Below are positions 30,435 to 39,640 of a stretch of DNA of 64,000 nt, piece by piece. The position numbers and the translations under genes were made by a program. The notes under the pieces were generated by a model. That model had not been told where the DNA came from, made no database searches, and saw only the letters and a list, made by a program, of their open reading frames with translations. This DNA comes from Gynuella sp050296195. GTDB lineage: Bacteria > Pseudomonadota > Gammaproteobacteria > Pseudomonadales > Natronospirillaceae. The DNA lies in assembly GCF_050296195.1 (NCBI RefSeq), contig NZ_JBNKRB010000035.1. The stretch is one strand, 5' to 3'. The first letter of the stretch is position 1, and each line of letters opens with the position of its first letter.

Positions 30435-31256
30435 TCATAAAAATGATCGACGCTGCCCAAATGGTTTTTTCGGCTGATCTTTTGCCAAACCATTTTTCAT
30501 GGCAATCATCTGATTACGCCTTCCCAGCAGTCGAAACTGCACCCAGCGCTCCCAACGCAACGCTTTCCAGGTATCTGCTTTCCAGGTCTTCCGATACAGA
30601 TATTTCGCTGCTGCCACGGCATCAGGGGACTGTTGGGCAATCTGTTCTGCCAGTGACTGCGCATCTGCCATAGGCTGTTCAGACAAACGACTCACCAGCC
30701 CATATTGCAATGCCTCTGCAGCGGGAAACTGCCGACCGGTCATGGTCAATTCCTGGGCGATATCGATACGGGTCAGACGCGACAGCGTCACCATCCCGCT
30801 CATGTCGGGAATTAATCCCCACTTCATTTCCATAATGGCCAGATTGGCCGTTGGTGCTGCAATACGATAGTCACAGGCCAGCGCGATCTGCATGCCGGCG
30901 CCAAAGCAGTTACCCTGGAGAACACATATAACCGGTATTGGCAGATCACGCCAGCAATGAGCAACCTGTTGAGCCGGATTCTGTTTTCGCCACGGCCACT
31001 TCAAAAAAAACCTGGGGACCATCGAAGGATTTTGACTGACAGCGCGAAAGTCCAGGCCGGCGCAAAATGATGGACCTTCACCGGACAATACCACCGCCCG
31101 GATATTCCGGTCTTTTCGAATACGTCGCGCAGTGGCAATGATCGCCAGCATCATTGGCATATCCAGACCGTTGTGTTTGTCTGCCCGGTTCAGCGACACA
31201 TAAGCAATGTAATCACGTACGTCATACAATACACGGGGTTCAGTGGGATCGTTCAT
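30435..31256 (-). CDS. Enoyl-CoA hydratase/isomerase (crotonase) family protein
   Basis: A 273-aa crotonase-fold protein from the ATG at 31256 (MNDPTEPRVLYDV), which has AGAGG 6 bases upstream; the ATG at 31289 lacks this. The oxyanion-hole segments are GEGPSFCAGLDF and CFGAGMQIALACDYR. The region that usually carries the catalytic Glu reads EMKWGLIPDMSG. The substrate acyl-CoA cannot be told. It is separated from the transporter operon by 320 bases, so a role in hydantoin/pyrimidine use is not implied. Confidence 0.88.
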   Translation of the reverse strand: MNDPTEPRVLYDVRDYIAYVSLNRADKHNGLDMPMMLAIIATARRIRKDRNIRAVVLSGEGPSFCAGLDFRAVSQNPSMVPRFFLKWPWRKQNPAQQVAHCWRDLPIPVICVLQGNCFGAGMQIALACDYRIAAPTANLAIMEMKWGLIPDMSGMVTLSRLTRIDIAQELTMTGRQFPAAEALQYGLVSRLSEQPMADAQSLAEQIAQQSPDAVAAAKYLYRKTWKADTWKALRWERWVQFRLLGRRNQMIAMKNGLAKDQPKKPFGQRRSFL

Positions 31257-31322
31257 ACGCACCTCTTTTTTGGAGAGGCATATTTTCATAACAGGTGAAA
31301 GGACACTACGATTTTATCCTCA

Positions 31323-31520
31323 TCAGATCAGATCACCGGTTTGGTTAATGTATTCATTTCGATAGCGATTGAAACCAGCCACTGCCTCACTGAATGCAGT
31401 GACCGGATTGGGTGATCCCAAAAGACATACAACTCGACTGGGGAAAGAAATTATATCAGCCCCACCATCAAAACATCTCTACAAGCTCAAACACAGCATC
31501 CATGCTCTCTTAGGTCCAAA
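31323..31520 (-). pseudogene. C-terminal remnant of an unidentified, possibly transaldolase-like enzyme
   Basis: Between the crotonase and the solute-binding protein, the minus strand encodes MDAVFELVEMF. After one frame change it continues FDGGADIISFPSRV and GSPNPVTAFSEAVAGFNRYR up to a double stop at 31320-31325. The amino acid texture is that of a real protein end, and GADIIS resembles transaldolase-family C-termini, but that assignment is a guess. The in-frame stop and frameshift show decay. Confidence 0.4.
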
Positions 31521-31575
31521 ACAAGGTCCACTCATTCCAGACATATCATGAATCACTAAAGATCAACCGACAGCA

Positions 31576-32580
31576 TTACATTGCCATCGCTTTATCAAAT
31601 ACGACGTGGCTGTACGCACCTTCCGGCTGCTTCGTGATCACTGGCGTGGATGCGCTGCCCAGCAGTACGTCCACCGTGCGCTGATAGGCTGCCGGGTCAA
31701 GATAGCCGATACCTTTATTGCTGGTACTTAACAGTTTGGCCACCTCTCCCATCATCCGAATCTGATGCTCTTCAGTCTGGGCTCCGGTATCGTCATGCTC
31801 CAACACCATCAACGCAGCGTCCTTTGGATTCGCTTTTGCCCACTCCCACCCCTTGATAGAGGCTTTCAGGAACTTCGCCAGCTTGGTCACCATCGCCGGA
31901 TCATCCAAAGACTTCTGCAATACATACAATCCATCTTCCAAAGTGGCCACCCCTTCATCTTCATACTTGAACAGTGTTAACTCATCGGGTGTCATCCCAC
32001 CATCAAGTACCTGCCAGTACTCGTTATAGGTCATGGTGGAAACACAGTCAGCCTGGCCCTGGAACAACGGGTCAACATTGAACCCCTGCTTCAACACTTT
32101 AACGCCATTTGCACTGCCATCAGTTGCATAACCCAATTTCGACATCCAGCTCAAGAAGGGATATTCGTTACCATAGAACCAAACACCCAGGGTTTTGCCA
32201 GCGAAATCTTTCGGTGTTTCGATACCGCTGGATTTCAGACAAGTCAGCATCATGCCGGATTTACCGTAAATCTGAGCAATGTTGACCATCGGCAATCCCT
32301 TTTCACGAGTCGCCAGGGCCGAGGGCAACCAATCCACAATAACATCTGCACCTCCACCCGCGAGCACCTGAGCCGGCGCAATATCCGGGCCTCCCGGTTT
32401 AATGGTGAGATCCAGCCCTTCATCTTTATAAAAACCTTTGTCCAATGCCACATAATATCCAGCAAACTGCGCCTGTGTGACCCATTTAAGTTGCAGGGTC
32501 AATTTATCCGCTGCCAGCGTCACTGCACTGGATGCCATCAAGACCATGCCGGCCACAAACGAAACCAGATTATTTTTCAT
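31576..32580 (-). CDS. ABC transporter periplasmic substrate-binding protein, NMT1/THI5-like
   Basis: A 334-aa exported protein with signal peptide MKNNLVSFVAGMVLMASSAVTLAA. The mature part starts DKLTLQLKWVTQAQFAGYYVA, the classical NMT1/SsuA pattern of pyrimidine-like (hydroxymethylpyrimidine, formylaminopyrimidine) and sulfonate binding proteins. A strong GAGGAAGAG ribosome site precedes the ATG. It is the last gene of the hydantoinase-ABC operon. The neighbouring dihydropyrimidinase makes a pyrimidine, dihydropyrimidine or hydantoin ligand likely, by inference. Confidence 0.9.
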   Translation of the reverse strand: MKNNLVSFVAGMVLMASSAVTLAADKLTLQLKWVTQAQFAGYYVALDKGFYKDEGLDLTIKPGGPDIAPAQVLAGGGADVIVDWLPSALATREKGLPMVNIAQIYGKSGMMLTCLKSSGIETPKDFAGKTLGVWFYGNEYPFLSWMSKLGYATDGSANGVKVLKQGFNVDPLFQGQADCVSTMTYNEYWQVLDGGMTPDELTLFKYEDEGVATLEDGLYVLQKSLDDPAMVTKLAKFLKASIKGWEWAKANPKDAALMVLEHDDTGAQTEEHQIRMMGEVAKLLSTSNKGIGYLDPAAYQRTVDVLLGSASTPVITKQPEGAYSHVVFDKAMAM

Positions 32581-32673
32581 TATCTCTTCCTCTCAACAAG
32601 CTCAATGATAAACTGCATCGGTAGTCGTTTTCTGATGCGTTCCCCTGCACAGGCTTTTCATACCTGACCAGAA

Positions 32674-33633
32674 TTAATGCTTTACTCCGCGTATCGACGG
32701 ATGCCAGAAAGTTATCACCCTCTCTAACAATGAAAGCAAACCATAACTGGCAGAACCTGCCAATGCAGCTACAAGGATCGTGGCCCATACCATATCCATA
32801 TTCATACGTCCCACCTCAGTGGAAATTCTGAATCCCATGCCAACAATCGGAGTACCAAAAAACTCAGCAACAATAGCGCCAATTAGTGCCAACGTTGAAT
32901 TCAGCTTGAGGGCATTAAAAATAAATGGCATTGCCTGGGGCAGTTGATTTTTAAAAAAGATATGGCTCTTTTTTGCCGCATAAGTACGCATCAAATCAGC
33001 ATGTAGAGGGTCGACCGATTGTAATCCGGCAACAGTATTAATCAGCATTGGAAAAAAAGTCATAATTACGACCACTGCAGCTTTTGAAGGCCAATCAAAA
33101 CCAAACCACATCACCATAACCGGGGCAATACCAACAATGGGAATAGAAGACATGAAGTTCCCAAACGGCAATAAACCGTTCTGCAAAAAACGACTGCGCA
33201 CTGCCAGCCTGGCCGCCAGAAATCCAGATCCGCAGCCAATCACATAACCGGCCACAACTGCTTTCAGATAGGTTTGCTGGAAGTCTGCCCATAATAACGG
33301 CAAGTTGTTCCAGGCCGCGGTTACGATCAATGTTGGTGCAGGTAATAGCACCAATGGCACATCAAAGCCGCATATCAGGGACTGCCAGACCAGTAACAAC
33401 ATAAATGCGAAAATCAACGGTACAGACAATTTTGATACTTTAGACAAAAACCCGCCAATATCATTCATACGGGTTAATCCGGACAACAAAAACCATGACA
33501 ACAACAGAGCCAGGATCAACACAACCAACAAGCCCATGTGGCGATTATAAAATCCGTTTTCCAACGTCACGACGAAAAATACCTGCAAAGCAATCAGTAT
33601 CACTGCAGCCATTTGCCTGATCGTAGATACCAT
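32674..33633 (-). CDS. ABC transporter permease (second permease of the pyrimidine/hydantoin system)
   Basis: A 319-aa BPD_transp_1 permease. The start at 33633 (MVSTIRQMAAVILIAL) overlaps the stop of the preceding permease gene (TAATG); an upstream ATG at 33732 would lie inside that gene. Several membrane helices are visible, plus the EAA-type loop MRTYAAKKSHIFFKNQLPQAMPFIFNALK that docks on the ATPase. The N-terminus has two additional hydrophobic helices compared with SsuC-size permeases. Confidence 0.88.
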   Translation of the reverse strand: MVSTIRQMAAVILIALQVFFVVTLENGFYNRHMGLLVVLILALLLSWFLLSGLTRMNDIGGFLSKVSKLSVPLIFAFMLLLVWQSLICGFDVPLVLLPAPTLIVTAAWNNLPLLWADFQQTYLKAVVAGYVIGCGSGFLAARLAVRSRFLQNGLLPFGNFMSSIPIVGIAPVMVMWFGFDWPSKAAVVVIMTFFPMLINTVAGLQSVDPLHADLMRTYAAKKSHIFFKNQLPQAMPFIFNALKLNSTLALIGAIVAEFFGTPIVGMGFRISTEVGRMNMDMVWATILVAALAGSASYGLLSLLERVITFWHPSIRGVKH

Positions 33634-34511
33634 TACTTCTCCCCTCTTCTCGCCAGCACTCGCTTTTCGGTAAAGCCTACTAACCAGACCAATAGTGATC
33701 CAAGCAAAGCGGACATCAACAGCGCCGACCATATCTGTACTGTCTGACCATAGTACGAACCACTGAGCAGCCGTGACCCCAGTCCCCCCTGTGCACCTGT
33801 GGGCAACTCACCGACAATGGCACCCACCAGTGACGAGGCAATGGCAACTTTTAAGCTGGCAAACAAATACGGTTGCGCAGCAAACCAACGCAGCTTCCAG
33901 AAAACCTGCCGGGCACTGGCGTTATATGTCATCATTAGTTCCATATGCATTTTATCTGCTGCCCTGAGACCCTTAACCATTCCTATCGTGACTGGAAAAA
34001 ACGAGAGATACATGGAAATAAGCGCCTTGGGAATCAATCCGGTCAGATTAATTGCGCCCAGTACCACAACCACGATAGGTGCAATCGCCAGAATAGGTAT
34101 CGTTTGCGAGGCAATCACCCAGGGCATTAGGCTGGCCTCCAGAGTCCTGTTGTGAACAATACCAATAGCGATCGTTATTCCCAGAAGAGAGCCCAGTACA
34201 AACCCCAGCAAGGTGGAGTTCAAAGTGATCTGCGCATGATAGAGCAAAGATCTTTTGGAGGTGATTCTGGTCTGAAATACACTTTTGTAGATCTCCGCCA
34301 GTACCTGATGCGGGGCAGGCAAAGAAGGACGTTTGATCGCGTAAGCCTCAGAAAGGATCTGACTGTAAGTCCACGATTGCTGGCGACGCTCCTTGTTTTT
34401 GATCAATTGATTACCATTCAGTATCAACGCTGCCAAATACCAAACAATCGTTAACAAGATAAAGATAGTGACCACTGCCAGCCATTGTTGTTTATACCAT
34501 TGACCCGACAT
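33633..34511 (-). CDS. ABC transporter permease (first permease of the pyrimidine/hydantoin system)
   Basis: A 292-aa SsuC/ThiX-like permease starting at 34511 (MSGQWYKQQWLAVVTIF), with a G-rich ribosome site; a TTG at 34529 is an alternative and would overlap the ATPase gene. Membrane helices are separated by the EAA-type loop MMTYNASARQVFWKLRWFAAQPYLFASLK. The N-terminal part contains a periplasmic stretch of about 60 residues after the first helix. It starts within 11 bases of the ATPase stop, so it is part of the same operon. Confidence 0.87.
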   Translation of the reverse strand: MSGQWYKQQWLAVVTIFILLTIVWYLAALILNGNQLIKNKERRQQSWTYSQILSEAYAIKRPSLPAPHQVLAEIYKSVFQTRITSKRSLLYHAQITLNSTLLGFVLGSLLGITIAIGIVHNRTLEASLMPWVIASQTIPILAIAPIVVVVLGAINLTGLIPKALISMYLSFFPVTIGMVKGLRAADKMHMELMMTYNASARQVFWKLRWFAAQPYLFASLKVAIASSLVGAIVGELPTGAQGGLGSRLLSGSYYGQTVQIWSALLMSALLGSLLVWLVGFTEKRVLARRGEK

Positions 34512-34521
34512 AACTCCCCCG

Positions 34522-35358
34522 CTAGTCAATTTGATGATCGGTTGCCAGCGCGGCTCTGATTTCTGCCGCTAACGCATGGAAATCATCAGAATCACGCAGT
34601 TGCAGACTTTTCTTGCGAGGCAATGAACTCTTAATCACCTTAGTGATCCTTCCCGGCCTGGGAGACATCACTACGATATGGGTCGATAGCAATACAGCTT
34701 CCGGGATGGAGTGGGTCACAAAAACGACGGTCTTATGGGTTTCCTGCCAGATCCGTAATAACTCCATATTCAAATGATCACGGGTTATTTCGTCCAGCGC
34801 CCCAAATGGTTCATCCATTAACAATAACTCTGGTTCAATACACAGTGCTCTGGCAATTGACGCACGTTGCTGCATACCTCCAGAGAGCTGCCAAGGGTAT
34901 TTCTTATGGAAGTTCTGCAACCCAACCATCTGCAAATACTTATCAATCTGTTTCTGTTGACGGGCTTTGGGCTGGGCGGAAATCTCCATCGGCAACGCAC
35001 AGTTATCCGCAATAGTGCGCCAAGGGAACAACGCGGGAGCCTGGAAAACATAACCGTACATTCGATTAAGCCGGGCATCTTCCGGCGATGTTCCATCGAC
35101 CTCAATGGTACCGGTAGTAGGGTGTTCGAGATCAGCAATAACCCGTAACAGAGTGGTCTTGCCACAACCAGATGGACCAATAAAAGAGACAAAGTCCCCT
35201 TCATGTATATCCAGATTGATATCTGACAGCGCATTGACCGGGCCATCGTTGGTGTTAAAGATCAACGAAAGATTCCTGACACCAATCATTAACCGGCCAG
35301 ACTTCGTCTCCACAGGAACCTCATTATGTTTATGCATCTCTATATTTTCTGCGTACAT
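34522..35358 (-). CDS. ABC transporter ATP-binding protein (SsuB/TauB/ThiZ-like)
   Basis: A 278-aa ATPase from the ATG at 35358 (MYAENIEMHKHNEV); TTG at 35370 is the other option. Walker A is GPSGCGKTT, the Q-loop YVFQAPALFPWRT, signature LSGGMQQRASIARAL, Walker B LLLMDEPFGALD, and H-loop VFVTHSIPEAV. This is the NitT/TauT branch that partners with NMT1-like binding proteins. It lies 77 bases after the hydantoinase gene and 10 bases before the first permease. Confidence 0.92.
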   Translation of the reverse strand: MYAENIEMHKHNEVPVETKSGRLMIGVRNLSLIFNTNDGPVNALSDINLDIHEGDFVSFIGPSGCGKTTLLRVIADLEHPTTGTIEVDGTSPEDARLNRMYGYVFQAPALFPWRTIADNCALPMEISAQPKARQQKQIDKYLQMVGLQNFHKKYPWQLSGGMQQRASIARALCIEPELLLMDEPFGALDEITRDHLNMELLRIWQETHKTVVFVTHSIPEAVLLSTHIVVMSPRPGRITKVIKSSLPRKKSLQLRDSDDFHALAAEIRAALATDHQID

Positions 35359-35435
35359 CGCGCGTCTCAATTCGTATATCGATCATCTGATTATCGAAGT
35401 ATCCAATATGCCTTCCGAACCGGTATTCGTCGTGA

Positions 35436-36878
35436 TCAGCCCCGCTCAACAGCAGTTGGTTTCATCATGTCATTGTATTTCTTAACGGCATCGTAAATGG
35501 ACGGAAAGGCCGGTCGCTTAATGTACTTACCCGCACCTTCCTGCACGCGCAACTCGCCGTCTTTGTAAACCAGATTTCCCTGACTGATGGTGTGGCTCGG
35601 AGCCCCGGTAACGGTTCTGCCTTCGAAAATATTGAAATCCACATTCTGATGATGCGTACTGGCCGATATGGTGTGACTTTTGGCCGGATCCCAGATTACC
35701 ATGTCAGCATCCGCTCCTACCGTAATGCAACCCTTACGCGGATAAATATTGAAAATCTGTGCCGCATTGGTGGACGTAACTTTGACAAACTCATTCACCG
35801 ACAATCGCCCGGAATTAACCCCGGCATCCCAGAGCACCATCATCCGGTCTTCAACACCGGCGGTGCCATTTGGAATTTTGGAAAAGTCATCTTTGCCGAA
35901 CGCCTTCTGATCAGCACAAAAACAACAATGATCAGTGGCTGTCGTCTGTAAAGTTCCCCCCTGCAATGCTTTCCATAGTACTTGCTGATGCCCTTGAGGA
36001 CGGAACGGTGGGCTCATAACATGAGCCGCGGCAAAGCCCCAGTCTTCGTGCCGATAAACACTGTCATCCAATTCCAGGTGACCGGCCAGCACTTCACCAT
36101 ATACTCGTTGACCTTCGTGTCGGGCACGGGCAATTTCATCCACGGCCTCTTTACAGGATACATGTACCATGTACAGAGGCACCCCCAGGGATTGGGCTAT
36201 TCGAATCGCCCGGTTAGCGGCCTCACCTTCAACTTCTGTCGGTCGCGACTGCGGGTGTGCTTCTGGTCCGGTTATACCCATGGCCAACAATTTACGCTGT
36301 AAGTGATACACCAATTCGCCGTTTTCGGCATGAACTGTTGGCATGGCACCAAGCTCCAGGCAGCGGTTAAAACTGTTCACCAGAGTTTCATCTTCAGCCA
36401 TAATGGCATTTTTATAGGCCATAAAATGCTTGAAGGAATTAACACCTTCTTCATTAACCAACCGCCCCATATCCTGATAAACAGATTCATCCCACCAGGT
36501 GACGGCAACATGAAACGAATAATCAGAAACCGAGCGTGATGCCCATTCACGCCAGATCTGATAGGCGTCCATGAGAGGTTGTTGTGGGTCTGGAATCACA
36601 AAATCGATAATGGTCGTGGTGCCGCCCGCAAGTCCGGCCGCGGTGCCGGTATAAAAATCTTCACTGGCCACCGTTCCCATAAAAGGCAGTTGCATGTGAG
36701 TATGCGGATCAATTCCGCCCGGCATGACATATTGACCGGATGCATCAACAACTTCAGTACCGGCAGGCACTTCCAACTCGGCACCAACCGCCAGAATTTT
36801 TCCGTCTTCACAATACACATCAGCATTAACCGTCTGATCGGCATTTACGACTTTACCGCCTTTAATCAAAATACCCAT
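35436..36878 (-). CDS. Dihydropyrimidinase / D-hydantoinase
   Basis: A 480-aa amidohydrolase-superfamily enzyme that opens the ring of 5,6-dihydrouracil/dihydrothymine or 5-substituted hydantoins to N-carbamoyl amino acids. Metal ligands are HTH in GGIDPHTHMQLPFMG, the carboxylated Lys in NSFKHFMAYKNA, His in VHAENGELVYHL and VHVSCKEAVD, and Asp in TATDHCCF. Length and order fit the family. It is the first gene of the operon with the ABC transporter and divergent from the carbamoyl-amidohydrolase gene. Dihydropyrimidine dehydrogenase genes are not in the window. Confidence 0.94.
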   Translation of the reverse strand: MGILIKGGKVVNADQTVNADVYCEDGKILAVGAELEVPAGTEVVDASGQYVMPGGIDPHTHMQLPFMGTVASEDFYTGTAAGLAGGTTTIIDFVIPDPQQPLMDAYQIWREWASRSVSDYSFHVAVTWWDESVYQDMGRLVNEEGVNSFKHFMAYKNAIMAEDETLVNSFNRCLELGAMPTVHAENGELVYHLQRKLLAMGITGPEAHPQSRPTEVEGEAANRAIRIAQSLGVPLYMVHVSCKEAVDEIARARHEGQRVYGEVLAGHLELDDSVYRHEDWGFAAAHVMSPPFRPQGHQQVLWKALQGGTLQTTATDHCCFCADQKAFGKDDFSKIPNGTAGVEDRMMVLWDAGVNSGRLSVNEFVKVTSTNAAQIFNIYPRKGCITVGADADMVIWDPAKSHTISASTHHQNVDFNIFEGRTVTGAPSHTISQGNLVYKDGELRVQEGAGKYIKRPAFPSIYDAVKKYNDMMKPTAVERG

Positions 36879-36990
36879 TTACCTGCCCTCTTAATCATTG
36901 ACGGCGACAATTGCCTGACCCGAATACGGGGAAGACATCTGATGCACCGTATAAATGTTTTGTAAGAATGCCTTGCTTCAATGCAATAGA

Positions 36991-37046
36991 TTGACCAATC
37001 GGACAGGAGTTGTGTAAAAAATTTATAACCGTTTGTTTATAAAGAT
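36991..37046 (-). promoter_or_regulatory. Duplicated promoter/operator module, copy facing the hydantoinase operon
   Basis: Read on the minus strand this is an A/T-rich promoter-like stretch (TTTATAAACAAACGGTTATAAAT) followed by ACAACTCCTGTCC and the palindrome-like box CTGTCCGATTGGTCAA (37006 down to 36991). The box keeps 11 of the 14 specified bases of the E. coli RutR site TTGACCA-NN-TGGTCAA as I remember it. It ends 112 bases before the hydantoinase ATG. The whole module recurs, inverted, at 37211-37270. Confidence 0.65.
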
Positions 37047-37210
37047 TTTTTTACAGAGTCAGCAAAATAATCCGCAGACCATGCATTGGATATTCCGGAA
37101 AATCAGAACAGACTATGTGCACACAGTCGGGGCCAGAGCTTTCCATTTCAGTGCAAAAGATCAATTGGTTATGGCAATACCTTTGTTGATCGACAAAAAC
37201 GCACCCTAAC

Positions 37211-37270
37211 TTTTTAGTTATAAAACAAATAGTTAATTATTTTTTTAACAACTCCTGTCCGACTGGTCAG
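37211..37270 (+). promoter_or_regulatory. Duplicated promoter/operator module, copy facing the carbamoyl-amidohydrolase gene
   Basis: On the plus strand, GTTATAAAACAAATAGTTAATTAT is followed by ACAACTCCTGTCC and the box CTGTCCGACTGGTCAG (37255-37270). The box is identical at 14 of 16 positions to the copy facing the other gene, and the upstream A/T block also aligns with one gap. The box keeps 10 of 14 RutR-site bases. It ends 86 bases before the ATG at 37357. Confidence 0.65.
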
Positions 37271-37356
37271 ATCATTGCATCAACAACATACCTTTCAGAC
37301 ACGTGGTTCTGTCATGTCATTGATGGCAGCCACCCTCCGATAACAGCAGGTGACAT

Positions 37357-38631
37357 ATGAAAGCGTTAAAAGTGAATGGTGATCGACTGTGGGACAGCCT
37401 GATGGAAATGGCCAAAATCGGTGCGACAGAAAAAGGCGGATGTCGCCGTCTGGCACTGACAGACCTCGATAAACAGGGCCGGGAACTCTACATAAAATGG
37501 GCCGAGGAAGCGGGCTGCACTGTCAAGATTGATCAAATCGGCAACATTATGGCTACTCGTCCCGGAGAGGATCCTAACCTCGCCCCGGTAGGTACCGGCA
37601 GCCATCTGGATACCCAACCTTCCGGCGGTAAATTCGATGGAGTCTTTGGTGTTCTGTCTGGCCTTGAAGTGGTGCGACGTATGAATGACCTGGGCATCAA
37701 AACCCGTCATCCGATTGAAATTTCCGTCTGGACAAATGAAGAAGGTTCGCGCTTTGCGCCCGCCATGATGGGATCAGGTGTCGTATCCGGCCGCTTCACT
37801 CTGCAAGAGATTCTCGACAAAACCGATGTCGAAGGTATCCGCCTTGGAGATGAATTGGAACGGATCGGATTTGCAGGTGATACACCTGTCACAGGACGGC
37901 AATACCATGCCTTTTTCGAAACTCATATCGAGCAGGGTCCTTATCTGGAAGCGGAAGACAAACAAATCGGCGTAGTCACCGGCGGCCAGGGACAACGCTG
38001 GTACGACGTTGTGATCAATGGCCGCGAGTCCCATGCCGGCACGACACCGATGCATTTGCGCAAAGATGCATTGATCACCGCATCGCAACTGGTACTGAAA
38101 GTCGAGGAAATTGCCAAGGCGCATAAACCCGGTTGCGGTACCGTTGGCTTTATGCAGGTGTCACCCAATTCACGCAATACCATTCCCGGCCAGATTTCCT
38201 TCAGTATTGACTTACGCCATCCTGAAGATGATCAACTGACCGCAATGGGCACAGAACTGCAAGCAGCGGTCGCGGAACTGACAGCCACCAGCGGCAGCGA
38301 TATTGATCTCAAGCAAATCTGGTATTACGCACCCATTCCATTTGACAGCGAATGTATTTCTGCGGTTCGCAGTTCAGCCGAAGCACTGGGCTATAGTTAT
38401 ATGGACATCATTGCTGGTGCCGGCCACGATGCCTGTTATGTATCAGACTTCGCACCGACCAGCATGATTTTTACCCCTTGCTTGGATGGTATCAGCCACA
38501 ATGAAATTGAAAGCACCACTAAAGAAGAGTGTGAAGCAGGCTGCTCGGTGTTATTGAATGCCATATTAACCATGGCAGGTGACGTTAAAGCCGAGGAAAC
38601 ATCCGTGACGAAGGAAACTTTGGACGCCTGA
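37357..38631 (+). CDS. Zn-dependent N-carbamoyl amino acid / beta-ureidopropionase-type amidohydrolase
   Basis: A 424-aa M20-family enzyme of the hydantoinase/carbamoylase group, which removes the carbamoyl group from N-carbamoyl-beta-alanine or N-carbamoyl-L-amino acids, releasing CO2 and ammonia. The bimetal site is visible: GTGSHLDTQPSGGKFDGVFG, TNEEGSRFAPAMMGS, FETHIEQGPYLE, and the distal GAGHDACYVS. AGGTGACAT precedes the ATG. It is divergent from the dihydropyrimidinase operon and shares its promoter module, so the two should act in sequence: ring opening, then decarbamoylation. Confidence 0.93.
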   Translation: MKALKVNGDRLWDSLMEMAKIGATEKGGCRRLALTDLDKQGRELYIKWAEEAGCTVKIDQIGNIMATRPGEDPNLAPVGTGSHLDTQPSGGKFDGVFGVLSGLEVVRRMNDLGIKTRHPIEISVWTNEEGSRFAPAMMGSGVVSGRFTLQEILDKTDVEGIRLGDELERIGFAGDTPVTGRQYHAFFETHIEQGPYLEAEDKQIGVVTGGQGQRWYDVVINGRESHAGTTPMHLRKDALITASQLVLKVEEIAKAHKPGCGTVGFMQVSPNSRNTIPGQISFSIDLRHPEDDQLTAMGTELQAAVAELTATSGSDIDLKQIWYYAPIPFDSECISAVRSSAEALGYSYMDIIAGAGHDACYVSDFAPTSMIFTPCLDGISHNEIESTTKEECEAGCSVLLNAILTMAGDVKAEETSVTKETLDA

Positions 38632-39636
38632 TTCCCAGAAAATGTGTTCCAAGGCGGACTCCTGTCCGCCTTCCGTATATGGGCTGCGATCGTATTGCCC
38701 ATGATCATATCCGATGATCAGCACTGATGCCCGGATGCGTTTAGTTCTCCTCCTTTTGGGGTATGAAAAACCTTATATGTCTCTCAATGATTGTCTGAGC
38801 CTGTGTGATCATTCAGATTGATCAGAGCCGTATGCGAAGCATTGGAATTGGGTTTACCATTCACCTCAGAAGACTCCCAATTATTAGCCGGACAGGAGCA
38901 TTATGTTGCGTATTGTCATGGCGGTAAGAAAACCTTGTTTTGGCGAATCATGTACTGCTGATATCACGTTCCAACTGCCATGGTATTCGAAGATCTGAAA
39001 TGATCAAACAGCGCACAGTCCTGTCCAGTGTCGTGTCTCAAATAAAACGGATATTTAAATGGGCCGCCGAATTCACTTCGCAACTCTACGTTAAGTTCAG
39101 CAAACGGCGTCCCACTCTTCGAGAAGCCCTCAAGACGCCCACCGCTTCGTTCCGGTTTTTGACAAGGGAATGACCATTGTCTGCGAGCTGCGCGTTGCTG
39201 TGGACATCTTGAGGTGCTTGTTTAATATAGGTTTTATTCAAGGCACTACATGAGTAGTCCTTTTCCGGGAAGCTATACGCTTTCCTAACCTTTATCACCT
39301 CACCGAAAAATAGTCTCCCCCCCCAAAGCATTGGGTGCACCAGTCAGCCGAGGACGATTGACGATTAAAGAAGCGGGTTGATTATTACTAGCACTCACCC
39401 ACAATCTGCTGCAAATTGTCGTATTCAAACGATGGAATTTATTCATAATTTCATGTGCCCGAAGCGGGCTGAAAATGATCAATCCCATATGGTTATCGAT
39501 TGAAGTGTTTTAAAAAAAAAGAAACACTAAAATACTGATTCTACTGCTAATTGGTGAGAAGCATTCAGATAATCCACATACCATTAAAACGTACTCTGAT
39601 GTTAACCTGACAAGCTATATTCCCGTACTTAAGGAC
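38632..39636. other. About 1 kb without a recognised gene
   Basis: A 9-bp perfect hairpin follows the amidohydrolase gene; beyond it I find no supported gene. Short open frames (for example 38940-39173 plus and 39086-39340 minus) overlap each other, have no recognisable domain and no clear ribosome site. A C8 run occurs at about 39318-39325. The region looks like decayed accessory DNA leading up to the first MITE copy. Confidence 0.45.
38651..38672 (+). terminator. Hairpin after the carbamoyl-amidohydrolase gene
   Basis: AAGGCGGAC pairs perfectly with GTCCGCCTT around TCCT, 20 bases after the stop codon. The trailing sequence (CCGTATATGGG) is not T-rich, so termination may be weak or factor-assisted. 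Confidence 0.55.
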
Positions 39637-39640
39637 CTAA

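Noticed and set aside
39086..39340. Minus-strand 84-aa frame
   Set aside because: It is overlapped by another frame of similar size, has no ribosome site and no recognisable domain.
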